The notes beneath the pieces were generated by a model, which saw nothing but the letters and a program-made list of their open reading frames with translations, did no database searches and was not told where the DNA came from. From positions 1-37,152 of IMG/VR virus record IMGVR_UViG_3300010371_000073: DNA of 37,152 bases; one strand, written 5' to 3'. Numbering within the stretch: the stretch's first letter is position 1; every line of letters begins with the position of its first letter. A program made the position numbers and the translations under genes. Positions 15,001 through 24,342 of the stretch are shown one piece after another. This DNA comes from a virus.

Positions 15001-18000
15001 TTTTTCCAATAATCACTATATTTGGAAAGCCAACATGTACCAATATATGATTTTAAATTAAATGGATTTAAATTTTCACTATTTGTAATAAATGGACTAT
15101 TTAAATATGGTACTGAATTATAATCAATTGTTACTAAATTATTATCATTCATACCAGTATCAAATTGACCGGCTATAACTGGTTGATGTAATTTATAACC
15201 CGAACTAAAATTTTCTTGGATAACTAAAGGAACATTAGTAGATTCATAGCTTGGTCTACAAATTTTATAATTTGGATCAATCGAAACTTTGTAATCTCCA
15301 TTTTGAGTATCAGCGATATTGGTACCATTAAACGGATCAACAATGAAACCGTTTTTAAATAATTCCAATCCACTTTCATTATCCGTAATAACTAAATTCG
15401 CTGTTTCTTGTTCTAATAAATTTAGGGAAGCATAATATTCTAATGTCGAGACTCGCCGTTCTATGGAACCAATTTCTCTAAATGTATATCTTTTATTTTC
15501 AATGAAGGTTACCTGGACATCACTTGGTGAAAAAGTATAAGGTGGTATATTAAGGACATATAATACCATTCCATCATCTGGATCTGCTGGAGAAATAGGA
15601 TTATCTGCAGATAATCCTTTAATAACATTAAATTTCCCAGTTCCATCTAATGAAATTTTATCAATTCTACCTAAATAATATTGGTAATCTAAAATAATAT
15701 TAGTATTAAAATCAATGTAATTAATTAAATTAGAACCAGGACTCCAAGTGTCATCAATATCTGGTCTAAAATCTAAACAATCTCGTAAATTAAAATCTTG
15801 AAAAGAAGGAATATTTTCATACCATTCTGATGTACCATCAAAATTGGTATAAGAGTCTACACTAAAATAATCACCATTTCCAGTATGGGAAAAATAAGAA
15901 AAGGTAATTTTGATACTAGAAGTAGAAGCAGGTGATTGTTGGTTTGGTGATAAAGTAATTTTACCTTTTGTATATCTAGTATCTCTCTGACCATTATCCA
16001 AAATATATCGTGTTGTAATATCTTGTTGTAAACCAGAGACAGGTACCTCTATGACACTAATTAATTTATAAATATCAAATTGATCCAAAGAAATTTCATT
16101 TGAAGGTGATGCTGTAATTGTTGTATTTGTTAATGTTTTAGTTTTCTCGGCCGATGTTTTGAAAATAGTTGCACTTAATTTAACAATGTGGTTTCCTGCT
16201 GGAATATTAAAAGTTACAGTAGTTTCACCGTTTGATATTTGAAAACTAGCTGTAGATAAATCTAAAATTTCTCCCGTATCATCAAGAGAAGCAATATAAT
16301 CATTTACTGAAAATGGAACAAATGTTTCATTTGTTCCACAATTAAATGAAACATTTGTTCCATTTGTGTTTGTAGTAAACGTTCTACGAATAAAATAGGC
16401 GGTATCAGTTAAGCCATTATCCGAACGTAAGGTACTAATTCCAGTGCGATCTAGAGAATAAATCATAGAATTTTCACTAGAATTAAAAACATTAACATAT
16501 CCTACGATTGTGGTTGTTGAACCACTTCCAGTTGTGGCTACTGCACCTGGAAAAAATCGTCCGGAAGTCGGTTCAACTAAAATTTGAGATTTATTTGCAT
16601 CATAAGTGATAACCCTATGGCTTACACTGTTTAAAGTAAGAATATCACCTGTATTAATGGGTCCGACAGTGTTTCTCACATTCATAGCTAAAACCATATT
16701 AGCAGTACATGAAACTGTACCAATTAAAGCATTTTGGACAAAAATGGATCCAGCGTTAGCAGGATTACTGGAAGGACCAGGAGGAAAAGATATATTTTTA
16801 ACATATAATTTATAAACAGGATAAGGAAATGAATCAGAACCTATTGTACCACTAACATATTCACAACCAATAACATTTGCAGTTCCCATAGCTATACCTG
16901 AAGCAACACCGTCTGAAGATATCAAATTATTATAAAAAGTTAAAATTGGTGTTTTTTCAAAGGAAGGAAATGAAAATAATCTATCAACCAAAATATAAGG
17001 AGCATCAGGTATAGAAACTAATGAGTTTTGAATTTGTTTTGTATCTCTGGCTTTATCTACCGATACAAATTGGGTAGCGATAGTTTGAATACGTTTACCA
17101 TCTACATAAGCAGTAGATGGTTCTAATCCAACAGCTAATTTTGTAGGATCACCTCCTTGTGATAATGTAAATATTCCATCAGGAGTTTCATCAGATAATA
17201 AATGTTCTCTAATATCAATTTTAAAAGGATTTAAAGTGAAATTTCCATTAGTTTCAAAAGTTCTTTGATCGATTTGGTCTTCAATAACATTAAACTGAGT
17301 TTGTGTTACTTGTGATTGAATAGCACCATTAACAACCTGCATTAATTGGACAAATTTTGATCCATCAATTGTTGTATTTGGTAATTCTTTGGATAAAACT
17401 AAATCAATTTGGTATCTATCTGCACCAGGTGCTAAAAAATTTGTAGTACCTGAAGCATTATCAAATAATGAATTATCTTCATCCACGGTAATAATATTTT
17501 CATTTACAGCCAAACCAACAATATAATTTGAAATATTTGTATATTTGTCTAAAATAATTGTTTGGGCATCAAAATAAACAAAATAACCGTTAATATAAAT
17601 TACACCTGAATCAATAGAGGCGGCCGAGCCATTTCCTACTACACTTGTTGTTCCAATTGAAGGTGTGGTAGAAACATTTGCTACTAAGGCATTTGTATTA
17701 ACTAATGTTAAACTATCACCAGTATTAAAAGTTTGAGAGAAATCTGAACCAGATGCAGCATATTTAACAAATATAGTATCTAAATCATTTCCTAATGCAC
17801 GTGTAGCATTAACAATAGTAGCCGAAACTCCTAATGAATTAACTAAAGTTAGTTGTTTACCAATATTAGAAGCATCATTTGGATTAATTACAGCAAATTG
17901 TGTATCCGTTAAAGATGCTAATTGTACATAAGAATATTTGGTATCTAAAGTAATATGACCAGGGACAATTATTGATCCATTAACAAAAATATTATTACCA

Positions 18001-18152
18001 AATCTTTTAATTTGATTAGCAATAATTGATTGAAGTTGGTTTAATTCTCTTACTTGTACTGATACTCCAGGTTTAAATAAGATTTGGAAAAACTTCTTAT
18101 TTTCCTGATAATCATCAAAATAAGGATTTACACTAAATGGCTGTAAAGACAT
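12003..18152 (-). CDS. Giant DUF4815 virion structural protein
   Basis: This 2049-residue protein is the largest gene in the window. The N-terminus (SVNPYFDDYQENKKFFQILF, KPGVSVQVRELNQLQSIIAN, QIKRFGNNIFVNGSIIVPGH) is the DUF4815 signature found in large structural proteins of T4-like marine phages. The middle is beta-rich, with Ser/Thr/Asn-rich repeats and a likely jelly-roll carbohydrate-binding segment around WRWISPSPAGLTSAGTFTFR. The C-terminus (AKVDVYYRVLPVSF ... FTQIQVKIAFRSSDSTQVPQ) is a receptor-domain-like fold. It follows gp8, so it probably attaches to the baseplate wedge as a fibre or fibre-anchoring protein. A 22-bp perfect inverted repeat lies within it. Confidence 0.8.
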   Translation of the reverse strand: MSLQPFSVNPYFDDYQENKKFFQILFKPGVSVQVRELNQLQSIIANQIKRFGNNIFVNGSIIVPGHITLDTKYSYVQLASLTDTQFAVINPNDASNIGKQLTLVNSLGVSATIVNATRALGNDLDTIFVKYAASGSDFSQTFNTGDSLTLVNTNALVANVSTTPSIGTTSVVGNGSAASIDSGVIYINGYFVYFDAQTIILDKYTNISNYIVGLAVNENIITVDEDNSLFDNASGTTNFLAPGADRYQIDLVLSKELPNTTIDGSKFVQLMQVVNGAIQSQVTQTQFNVIEDQIDQRTFETNGNFTLNPFKIDIREHLLSDETPDGIFTLSQGGDPTKLAVGLEPSTAYVDGKRIQTIATQFVSVDKARDTKQIQNSLVSIPDAPYILVDRLFSFPSFEKTPILTFYNNLISSDGVASGIAMGTANVIGCEYVSGTIGSDSFPYPVYKLYVKNISFPPGPSSNPANAGSIFVQNALIGTVSCTANMVLAMNVRNTVGPINTGDILTLNSVSHRVITYDANKSQILVEPTSGRFFPGAVATTGSGSTTTIVGYVNVFNSSENSMIYSLDRTGISTLRSDNGLTDTAYFIRRTFTTNTNGTNVSFNCGTNETFVPFSVNDYIASLDDTGEILDLSTASFQISNGETTVTFNIPAGNHIVKLSATIFKTSAEKTKTLTNTTITASPSNEISLDQFDIYKLISVIEVPVSGLQQDITTRYILDNGQRDTRYTKGKITLSPNQQSPASTSSIKITFSYFSHTGNGDYFSVDSYTNFDGTSEWYENIPSFQDFNLRDCLDFRPDIDDTWSPGSNLINYIDFNTNIILDYQYYLGRIDKISLDGTGKFNVIKGLSADNPISPADPDDGMVLYVLNIPPYTFSPSDVQVTFIENKRYTFREIGSIERRVSTLEYYASLNLLEQETANLVITDNESGLELFKNGFIVDPFNGTNIADTQNGDYKVSIDPNYKICRPSYESTNVPLVIQENFSSGYKLHQPVIAGQFDTGMNDNNLVTIDYNSVPYLNSPFITNSENLNPFNLKSYIGTCWLSKYSDYWKNTDIRPNIVYNQNNMFDGVVNTPDQTKAISTVWNEWQTEWFGTPVNSIPVNSNSITHIVNNNSIGIDYIPFPDKQLIRIQADGLKPYTPIRAFLDNTDVTQWISSLVKSGATGTKSDGTLLPYLSIDQTFTITSSTDVLHPGPSAYVINPAVVFGNPPWAPEDGTWRWISPSPAGLTSAGTFTFRTTFDLTNFEAATAILSIRIGSDNITQINLNGEQIATQGGFFAVNIENFVIINLQNTSAFKFGLNTLDFVLTNTGSNSGPCGLLVNYRVTALPKALAPNTTNVLITNPLGQYSGYLYVNEKMNIKTGKKLFQLTDSLTLPSTAANSYYTMAGLLDSNQQNIVSTQESNIIRNEGSNPLSQIFSVQNKPGGIFLTAMNVAFTNVDTTFPVIVQLRELQNGIPSSTIIPGSEVVLYPSITSGNPSVNFAYVLPTISRIVFKQPIYLQNNTSYAISFITNSNQYQIATAVVGQTATNVQTVAYKAANLGSLYKPTNFTQWIPVDDEFLYLTLDYAQFSSSATLYFTNDDVQRALLGGELLWPLGELPFETSKNSNLLKIYFRKTGDMNLNTYSHGLTIGSTVNITIPSSEYTSLYNGIPAQSITPNISPVLLGSQNYQVQNIGNDWITIQIPNTSAYASGLTGPTNAIQITKNVPYDLLYPYIDQIVPRDTDITWSIQTTSTKSVDGDQVPYIKDINFSNINVNQNIVQKSPKVIASTLNEQNNISGITVLDKKSLVLKAVLTSNNTNVSPVIDLTRIGTIAISNKINNCIPSSVNIDGFDNKLENKVIGTDISFNNTDNSINWTSSNFNNYLPDRYISISGSSVTGNNKAYPNLIRIASIDLINKKIILDTNDITLGTHTAGDTITINYYNGFVSDLAAGNCTNPSQYIEKSITLSSPANSLRVYFELLRPSQAKVDVYYRVLPVSFTGTLDSLQYTKLELSPGYVDNSSNTTFNDLVYEVNNIDNFTQIQVKIAFRSSDSTQVPQIKTFRIVTLSK
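16311..16365. repeat. 22-bp perfect inverted repeat inside the DUF4815 gene
   Basis: Bases 16311-16332 (starting AAATGGAACAAATGTTTC) are the exact reverse complement of 16344-16365, with an 11-base loop. The encoded peptide is itself repetitive (FTTNTNGTNVSFNCGTNETF). The left arm also contains an internal palindrome, GGAACAAATG-TTT-CATTTGTTCC. In the mRNA it would form a very stable hairpin in the middle of a long coding region. Confidence 0.85.
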
Positions 18153-18173
18153 AGTTTGTATAATAATATTTAA

Positions 18174-19970
18174 TTAAAATTGTACGGTAATAGCAAAGGA
18201 TTCCGCTTGATTTTCTGAACGAATGATTGGTTGACGATTTTCCACTGTTAAAAATGAACCTGAATTCTTTTTTAATTCAGGAGTAAAAATATTAGCAATA
18301 GAATAAACACTAGTTGTATCTAAAGGAATTTGCCAATCTGAATCTACCGTAACTATTTTTGTAGTTGCATCATTCGCTAAAATTGTTTTTTGTTGATTTA
18401 CACCAGTTCCACCAACAATTCTAATTTGATATCCAACATATTGATTAGTAGAAGCAGGATCAATACCTGAAATACGGACTTGAGAAAAGCCAGTATCCAT
18501 AACTAAACCTGAAGAAGTTTCTAATTTACCCATATGGCTTGTATCAGAATTAGCAATTAATTCACCAGGAACAAAACCAGATCCACTTACAGAAATAACT
18601 CTTAATATAAAATTCACACTGTCATAATCCAAAACAATACCTTGCGTACCTGTAGTTAAACCCGAAACATGTTCATCCTGAGAAAAAATACCAGTAACGT
18701 TGGTAGAAAGTTGTAATGTATATGCTTGGGTATAAATAGTTTTTAAAGCTATTTGATTAGTTTTAACATCAATAGGATTTAATAATAAACCAATTCTTCG
18801 AAAATCGTTATTTACAGTAAATACCTTATTTTCATCATAAAGAAATTTACCTGTAAACATTCCAGTAAATCCACCTAATTCATATACAGGATTTGATCCA
18901 TGACCACCAGGAGGAGAAATAATAGCTGTAAGACTTGCACCTCCAGAAATTATAGGATTGCCTTTGGCAGTAATACCTGAATTTGGATCACTTATTATTA
19001 CTGTTGGTGTTGAAGTGTAATCCTGACCAACATTAGTCATTTGAATAGACGTAACAGATCCATTAGTGATATTAGAAACCGCGGTGGCTCCAGATCCACC
19101 ACCACCGGTTATAGTTACTGTAGGAGGTGAAATGTATCCTGATCCTGGATTAGTCACTTGAATACCTGTTATTTGACCTGAAGATACAGAAACATTAGCA
19201 AAAGTATAATTTTCACCACTATTTACCAAAATTATTGATTTAATAGATCCATTTTGAATTGTACAAATAGCAGATGCATTTTGACCATCTCCGGTAATTG
19301 TAATTGTTGGTGGAGTTATATAACCAAATCCACTATTTTCAACATTAATAACACTTAATGCTCCAGGAATTGCTGCCTGTTGAACAGACCATTGAGGAGA
19401 ATTATCAGCAATAGTTAATGTTTTTACTGGAATCCATTCATTAGTAACAAATTTTTCAATATCCTGAGATGATATATTATACATGAATTTCCATATATAA
19501 CCATCACTTGTTCTAACTGAATTAATAAACGTTCCTGTAGGTTTAACAAAACTTGGTTGATTAAAATTATTGTATAAACACTTATATACATTAAATTCAT
19601 CGGTAACTACATACATAGGAACTAATGAAATTAAAGGGTCAAAAAAATCTATACTTGTATCATATTGGCGATAAACTTGATTTTTTGTCCAATTATATCT
19701 TTTAATAGCTAAGGTACAATCGGTTGGAGAAATCTTTTTTACATGAAACATTTCTTTCCAAACATTGTAGATTAAAGCATCATCATCAGTAGAAAACGGT
19801 GGCGAATTATCATTTACTATTTGATTTTCGTTTACATCATCTTGAGGAATCCATGAGGTAGTTCTAGCAATATAACAATACAGATTTCTAACAGGATTTG
19901 CTTGGCTTAATCCATCCAAATATGCCTTTGCCGCATCACATCTTAGCCTATTTGTTGAAATTCCTGGCAC
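18174..19970 (-). CDS. 8: Baseplate wedge protein (gp8)
   Basis: This 598-residue protein starts at GTG (MPGISTNRLRCDAAKAYLDG), with GAGGAATG upstream. The gp8 pattern is seen in NLYCYIARTTSWIPQDDVNE, LIYNVWKEMFHVKKISPTDC, LAIKRYNWTKNQVYRQYD and SDGYIWKFMYNIS (first 180 residues). gp8 is a wedge subunit that dimerises in the T4 baseplate. It is longer than T4 gp8 (334 residues) because of an insert at about 205-345 with two or three 'GSGYxxPPTVTITG' beta repeats. A C-terminal module (YVGYQIRIVGGTGVNQQKTI ... VTVDSDW) recurs in the 19974 protein. Confidence 0.82.
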   Translation of the reverse strand: MPGISTNRLRCDAAKAYLDGLSQANPVRNLYCYIARTTSWIPQDDVNENQIVNDNSPPFSTDDDALIYNVWKEMFHVKKISPTDCTLAIKRYNWTKNQVYRQYDTSIDFFDPLISLVPMYVVTDEFNVYKCLYNNFNQPSFVKPTGTFINSVRTSDGYIWKFMYNISSQDIEKFVTNEWIPVKTLTIADNSPQWSVQQAAIPGALSVINVENSGFGYITPPTITITGDGQNASAICTIQNGSIKSIILVNSGENYTFANVSVSSGQITGIQVTNPGSGYISPPTVTITGGGGSGATAVSNITNGSVTSIQMTNVGQDYTSTPTVIISDPNSGITAKGNPIISGGASLTAIISPPGGHGSNPVYELGGFTGMFTGKFLYDENKVFTVNNDFRRIGLLLNPIDVKTNQIALKTIYTQAYTLQLSTNVTGIFSQDEHVSGLTTGTQGIVLDYDSVNFILRVISVSGSGFVPGELIANSDTSHMGKLETSSGLVMDTGFSQVRISGIDPASTNQYVGYQIRIVGGTGVNQQKTILANDATTKIVTVDSDWQIPLDTTSVYSIANIFTPELKKNSGSFLTVENRQPIIRSENQAESFAITVQF

Positions 19971-19973
19971 GTT

Positions 19974-22520
19974 TTAGACTTTCATTCCTCTGGATGATAA
20001 TTTGGATTGAACATATCGAAAGGTATTATTATAATCATTATCCAATAGATATTTATTCCAAAACATTACATAAGCTATTTCTCCAAAAAAAGCATTTGTT
20101 GTTATTTCTGGCGTAAAAACCAAAGGATTACCTAAATAAGGATCTGTATTGAATGTATTTTTACCAAATAATGTATTGGATTGATAAGATGTGGAAGGAA
20201 TGGGTCTTAAATGACCATAAGGTGTTCTACCATAAAATGAAGTATCATATAAAGAACTAACACTATAAGGTACAATTTTACCTTGATTTCCTAAATAATA
20301 TCCGGAAGAATTATTTAAAATTCCAATTTGTGAAATGTCGAATCCATAAGAAATATTTAAATCTAATGAAAGATTTAAATTTCCAATTAGGGTATTATCT
20401 ACAAATCGTAAACAAGCAATATAATAAGTATTTTCTATTATTGAGCCTAATGGAGTAGTTATTGTTAAATTAAAAGTTTGGGTTGAATTTCGCTTTTGTG
20501 AACGAAATTCAACCTGACCATGTTCTAATATACTAATTGTATATCCTGTAATGATACCATCTTTTTTGAAATCAATACAACCTACTATACTCTGTTTGGT
20601 ACCTATTTGATATGTTTTGAATGCAACTAAAATTGTTTGTTCTAAAGGATTAACTGGAATTTGTGAAATATCAATAAATTCATTACTATTATTAAATTTA
20701 ATATCTAATCCTCTAATATACGTCGGATAATTATTTTGATAACCACCAAATACACCATCATATTTTGGTCCTGGTGTTGTTTTAACATCTTTTAAAATAT
20801 TAGAAGATGTTTCATCACTAATTGTTATATTTGAAGATTGTCTATAATAATAATTTCTATATTGAGAAATACCATATAATGCGCCAAGTGTTCCTGTATA
20901 ATTTATAGTACTTAAACAATCATATTCTGCTAATATTTCTGCAGGTGTACCACCGGACACAATATTGGATTTAATATATGCATCTGGTATTTGTTTTAAT
21001 AATCTATATGGATATTGTTGAATATCACCAATAATCAAATTATCAAAACCAAATAATTGAGTATTTGGAAATGATCCATTTATAGAATCTGGAGTAAATC
21101 CTTCATAAGGAGGAAAGAAAAATTTATTTCTTTCTAAATTTCTATTTTGTGATCCAATGATATAATTTAAAAAGAAATCCACTTGACCAAAGAAAATCAT
21201 TCCTGCAGGATGAACTAATTGTTTTACAATATCTTTATATAAAGAAATGGATTCTTGTGCATGAATAACATATGAATAATCTTGCCAAAATGTACCATCA
21301 GGTAAAACATTCACAGAACTTAAAAATCCTTTAGTATTTGAGAAGTAGCCAGGATATTCACCAACTACACCTAATTCCACTGTTGCTGTAGCATTTCCAT
21401 CACCAGATTGTGAAAAGTTCGGAACTGGTAGATTATTTTGTGTATATCCTATACCAAAATCTTGAATTACTAATTTTCGAATTTCTCCTAAAGAAATAGA
21501 AAAATTATTTCCGGGTTGTGGTAATACATTCCAATCGGAATTCACCGTAGCAGTTCTAGACGCACCATTGTATGCAATTATTGTTTTTACATCATTTAAA
21601 GCTGGTCCATTTCTCAATAAAATTTGCATACCGGTATAAAAATCATCAGTTGCACTTGCAGTTTGGTCTAAAACAATATTAGGTAAAATAGTAAATTCGT
21701 TTGATTGACCAGGATTTACAATTGTAATATTTGAAGAATCTACTACAATACCATATACATTACCAAATGTAGATTGAATTTTTGCGGTTGCGTTGATTCC
21801 ATTTGTAGCTACAATAGGTATTAAATCATTTACATTATACCTAGTTCCTGGGTTAATTATATTAATCTTGGTAATCAACGTAAAAAGGTTTTCCTGTAAA
21901 TAGGTATTATTTACCGGATCAACCAATACTTTAACAGATTCACCAATTTTAAAATTTCCTTTTATGTGACTAATATAAATTTCAGAAACGTTATTATTAC
22001 CCAAATTTAATTGAAGAACATTCTCTACAATTGCTGATGCATTAGATTCAATTCCCGTTATTACATTACCAATAAATTGGAAAGTATCATTATTAGTAGT
22101 TGTTCGTAATACAAAATTTTGATTCCATGTACCGTCAGAAGGTTTTAAAAGATTTTCTTTTGGATAGGTAATTTCAATGTCATCATTATAAAGAATTCGG
22201 AATAAAAACTTAAAAGATTCTTCCGTTCCGCGGGTTTTGTAAAAATCACGGATATGTTTTATAAGTAATTTTTTATTACATAAAACTGATTCTGGAATAT
22301 TTTTAATAAATGTATTTTGAAAATGAGAAATAAATGAATCTAATGTAGTATCAATATCACGATTGGATAAAAAATTATTAACATTTGCAATTACCTGGCC
22401 ATTTGTTTCCAAATATTCAAAATATGCCTTTAAAAATGCAATAAAATTAGGATATTGATAGGAGATTACACCAGGTAACCGAGACGTAATAAAAGGCGAT
22501 GAATATTTGATTAAGGACAT
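19974..22520 (-). CDS. Baseplate wedge protein (gp7-like) with C-terminal LamG-like domain
   Basis: This 848-residue protein has the N-terminal pattern of a T4-like marine-phage baseplate protein (RLPGVISYQYPNFIAFLKAY, FEYLETNGQVIANVNNFLSN, RDIDTTLDSFISHF, IRDFYKTRGTEESFKFLFRI). It lies between gp6 and gp8, where T4 has gp7, so I take it as the gp7 equivalent on position. From about residue 600 to the end it has a concanavalin-like LamG fold (FNNSNEFIDISQIPV, YTISILEHGQVEFRS, and near the end FFGEIAYVMFWNKYLLDN), a carbohydrate-binding module. It may add glycan binding to the baseplate. A 12-bp inverted repeat lies in the LamG part. Confidence 0.7.
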   Translation of the reverse strand: MSLIKYSSPFITSRLPGVISYQYPNFIAFLKAYFEYLETNGQVIANVNNFLSNRDIDTTLDSFISHFQNTFIKNIPESVLCNKKLLIKHIRDFYKTRGTEESFKFLFRILYNDDIEITYPKENLLKPSDGTWNQNFVLRTTTNNDTFQFIGNVITGIESNASAIVENVLQLNLGNNNVSEIYISHIKGNFKIGESVKVLVDPVNNTYLQENLFTLITKINIINPGTRYNVNDLIPIVATNGINATAKIQSTFGNVYGIVVDSSNITIVNPGQSNEFTILPNIVLDQTASATDDFYTGMQILLRNGPALNDVKTIIAYNGASRTATVNSDWNVLPQPGNNFSISLGEIRKLVIQDFGIGYTQNNLPVPNFSQSGDGNATATVELGVVGEYPGYFSNTKGFLSSVNVLPDGTFWQDYSYVIHAQESISLYKDIVKQLVHPAGMIFFGQVDFFLNYIIGSQNRNLERNKFFFPPYEGFTPDSINGSFPNTQLFGFDNLIIGDIQQYPYRLLKQIPDAYIKSNIVSGGTPAEILAEYDCLSTINYTGTLGALYGISQYRNYYYRQSSNITISDETSSNILKDVKTTPGPKYDGVFGGYQNNYPTYIRGLDIKFNNSNEFIDISQIPVNPLEQTILVAFKTYQIGTKQSIVGCIDFKKDGIITGYTISILEHGQVEFRSQKRNSTQTFNLTITTPLGSIIENTYYIACLRFVDNTLIGNLNLSLDLNISYGFDISQIGILNNSSGYYLGNQGKIVPYSVSSLYDTSFYGRTPYGHLRPIPSTSYQSNTLFGKNTFNTDPYLGNPLVFTPEITTNAFFGEIAYVMFWNKYLLDNDYNNTFRYVQSKLSSRGMKV
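20481..20514. repeat. 12-bp perfect inverted repeat in the LamG-like region
   Basis: GGTTGAATTTCG (20481-20492) and CGAAATTCAACC (20503-20514) are exact complements around a ten-base loop. It lies in the coding region for VEFRSQKRNST. This is longer than expected by chance in AT-rich coding DNA, but function is unknown. Confidence 0.7.
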
Positions 22521-22523
22521 TTA

Positions 22524-24341
22524 TTAATTATTTACAACCGTTTGCATAACAATATTAATATCCGAAGGATCAATAGTAACAATGGTATTTCTAACTGGTA
22601 TTACATCCAAATTAACCGGATTAGCTATTATTCTAATTTCGTTTGTACCATCCAAAATTTGAGATGGGGAAAGAGCATTGATAGTAATGAATCCATTATC
22701 ATAATTGACTTTACCGATATTGGATACAACTTTGGTAGTAGATGTTCCAGATACTCGATTTAAATTAATATTACCTACACCATCATCACTTATATAATTA
22801 TAATCCCCTTGGCCAAGTACAAATCCAACTTGTAAAGAAATAAAATTATTACTTCTGATACTACCAGGTACCAAAGGATTATCATTAGAAAAATCAAAAC
22901 TAAAAGATTGTTGTATTCCTAATGTTGGAACGGCCCTTTTTTCTAATTGAATTGTAGTGATATTACTGATAACTGATCGATCGGCATGATTAATTGCTTC
23001 CAACAATGTTGAATAATATAAAGATGAGTCAAATTTTGATAGATTTAAAACAGAAAAATCAACAATTGCATTATTAATAATAAATTTAATCTGATCTACA
23101 GTTAAAGTGGTTATTTGTGGATTGAATTTAATATTACTATTAATCTTCACATAAAGATAATCTGGATCAATGATGATTGGTTTAACAGTCAATACATTTT
23201 TCCTAGATAAAATTGTATCTATAATTTGTTGCTTTTGAGTATTTGTTAAAACAAATCCATTCGAAGGCTTAATAGAAATGAAAATACTGCCGTAAACAGG
23301 CGGAACATTATCTTGACCTCCCCAAACATTTAAAGATCCGATGTTTGGAAAATTTTCTTTTAAAATAGTTTTATAATCTGATTCTGTGACACATCTATTT
23401 TGTGCCTCATATGCTAATGGTGCTTCAAATCTTATTGAATCTGTATCCTGGCGCTCTGTACCTCCAGCCGCATTGGATAGAGTTTCTACTGAAATATTAC
23501 CATATCCATTTATTGTTTGTGAACATGTAAAAGAATTAGCAAAGTTGGCAGCATCAGCAGAAGATACTATATAATCAACGATAATGATATTTCCATTAAT
23601 AACATCCTGACCTAATATTCCATCACCAAAATAAATTTCATAGTGAGTATTTTCAACTTCTTGAATAAAATAAGCTGGTGTAGTAGGTGTTAATAAATTA
23701 ATATCATCAGGTACAGAAAATGTGGTAACTGTAGTATCGTTTTCAGAATTTTGTACTCTAACCGTAATTGTGGATATGTCTACACTGGAATTAGGAATAA
23801 TGAATCTTTGATTAGATAAGGAAGAATCAACCACAAAATTGAAAGTATATGGTAAACCTTCAATTAAAGTAACATTTGGAAATGAATAATTACCTAATGT
23901 AGGATTAAAATTCGCAACATAAGTTTGATCAGAACAGAAAGTGTAAGTGTTACCACCTATGGAAGTTGAAAACTTAGTATTTTTTGGTAGAGTAATAACA
24001 GGTGGTGCAATAGCAATATCATCAGGAATAACGGTTATATTAACTATGGATCTTGCTGAATATCTGGACCTTGGTACATATCCTAATTCTTTAACAATAG
24101 AAACTAAATTGTCACGAATTTGGGCAGAATCCAAATATGCTTCCGATGATGCGGCTGATATTTGATATGACATATAAGCGCCGAATCCAGCCAGTAAATC
24201 GGCTAAGATATTTAAAGCATCACCGGTAAAATTAAAGCTAGTAAAAGTATTTTGAGATTGCAACCACTGTAAAAAAGATTGTTTAATACCATCTTTTGTC
24301 AATGGTGTTACTGTAGGTAAAGTATTGGGTAAATTTGCCAT
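22524..24341 (-). CDS. 6: Baseplate wedge protein (gp6, Baseplate_J-like)
   Basis: I choose the ATG at 24341 (MANLPNTLPTVTPLTKDG), one base after the gp25 stop; a TTG 18 bases upstream would overlap gp25. The 605-residue product has the gp6 pattern FTGDALNILADLLAGFGAYM, EAYLDSAQIRDNLVSIVKEL and GYVPRSRYSARS (about residues 35-95), and the J-like core HYEIYFGDGILGQDVINGNI and GGTERQDTDSIRFEAPLAYE. gp6 forms the wedge-to-wedge ring of the baseplate. It is close in length to T4 gp6 (660 residues). Confidence 0.88.
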   Translation of the reverse strand: MANLPNTLPTVTPLTKDGIKQSFLQWLQSQNTFTSFNFTGDALNILADLLAGFGAYMSYQISAASSEAYLDSAQIRDNLVSIVKELGYVPRSRYSARSIVNITVIPDDIAIAPPVITLPKNTKFSTSIGGNTYTFCSDQTYVANFNPTLGNYSFPNVTLIEGLPYTFNFVVDSSLSNQRFIIPNSSVDISTITVRVQNSENDTTVTTFSVPDDINLLTPTTPAYFIQEVENTHYEIYFGDGILGQDVINGNIIIVDYIVSSADAANFANSFTCSQTINGYGNISVETLSNAAGGTERQDTDSIRFEAPLAYEAQNRCVTESDYKTILKENFPNIGSLNVWGGQDNVPPVYGSIFISIKPSNGFVLTNTQKQQIIDTILSRKNVLTVKPIIIDPDYLYVKINSNIKFNPQITTLTVDQIKFIINNAIVDFSVLNLSKFDSSLYYSTLLEAINHADRSVISNITTIQLEKRAVPTLGIQQSFSFDFSNDNPLVPGSIRSNNFISLQVGFVLGQGDYNYISDDGVGNINLNRVSGTSTTKVVSNIGKVNYDNGFITINALSPSQILDGTNEIRIIANPVNLDVIPVRNTIVTIDPSDINIVMQTVVNN

Positions 24342-24342
24342 T

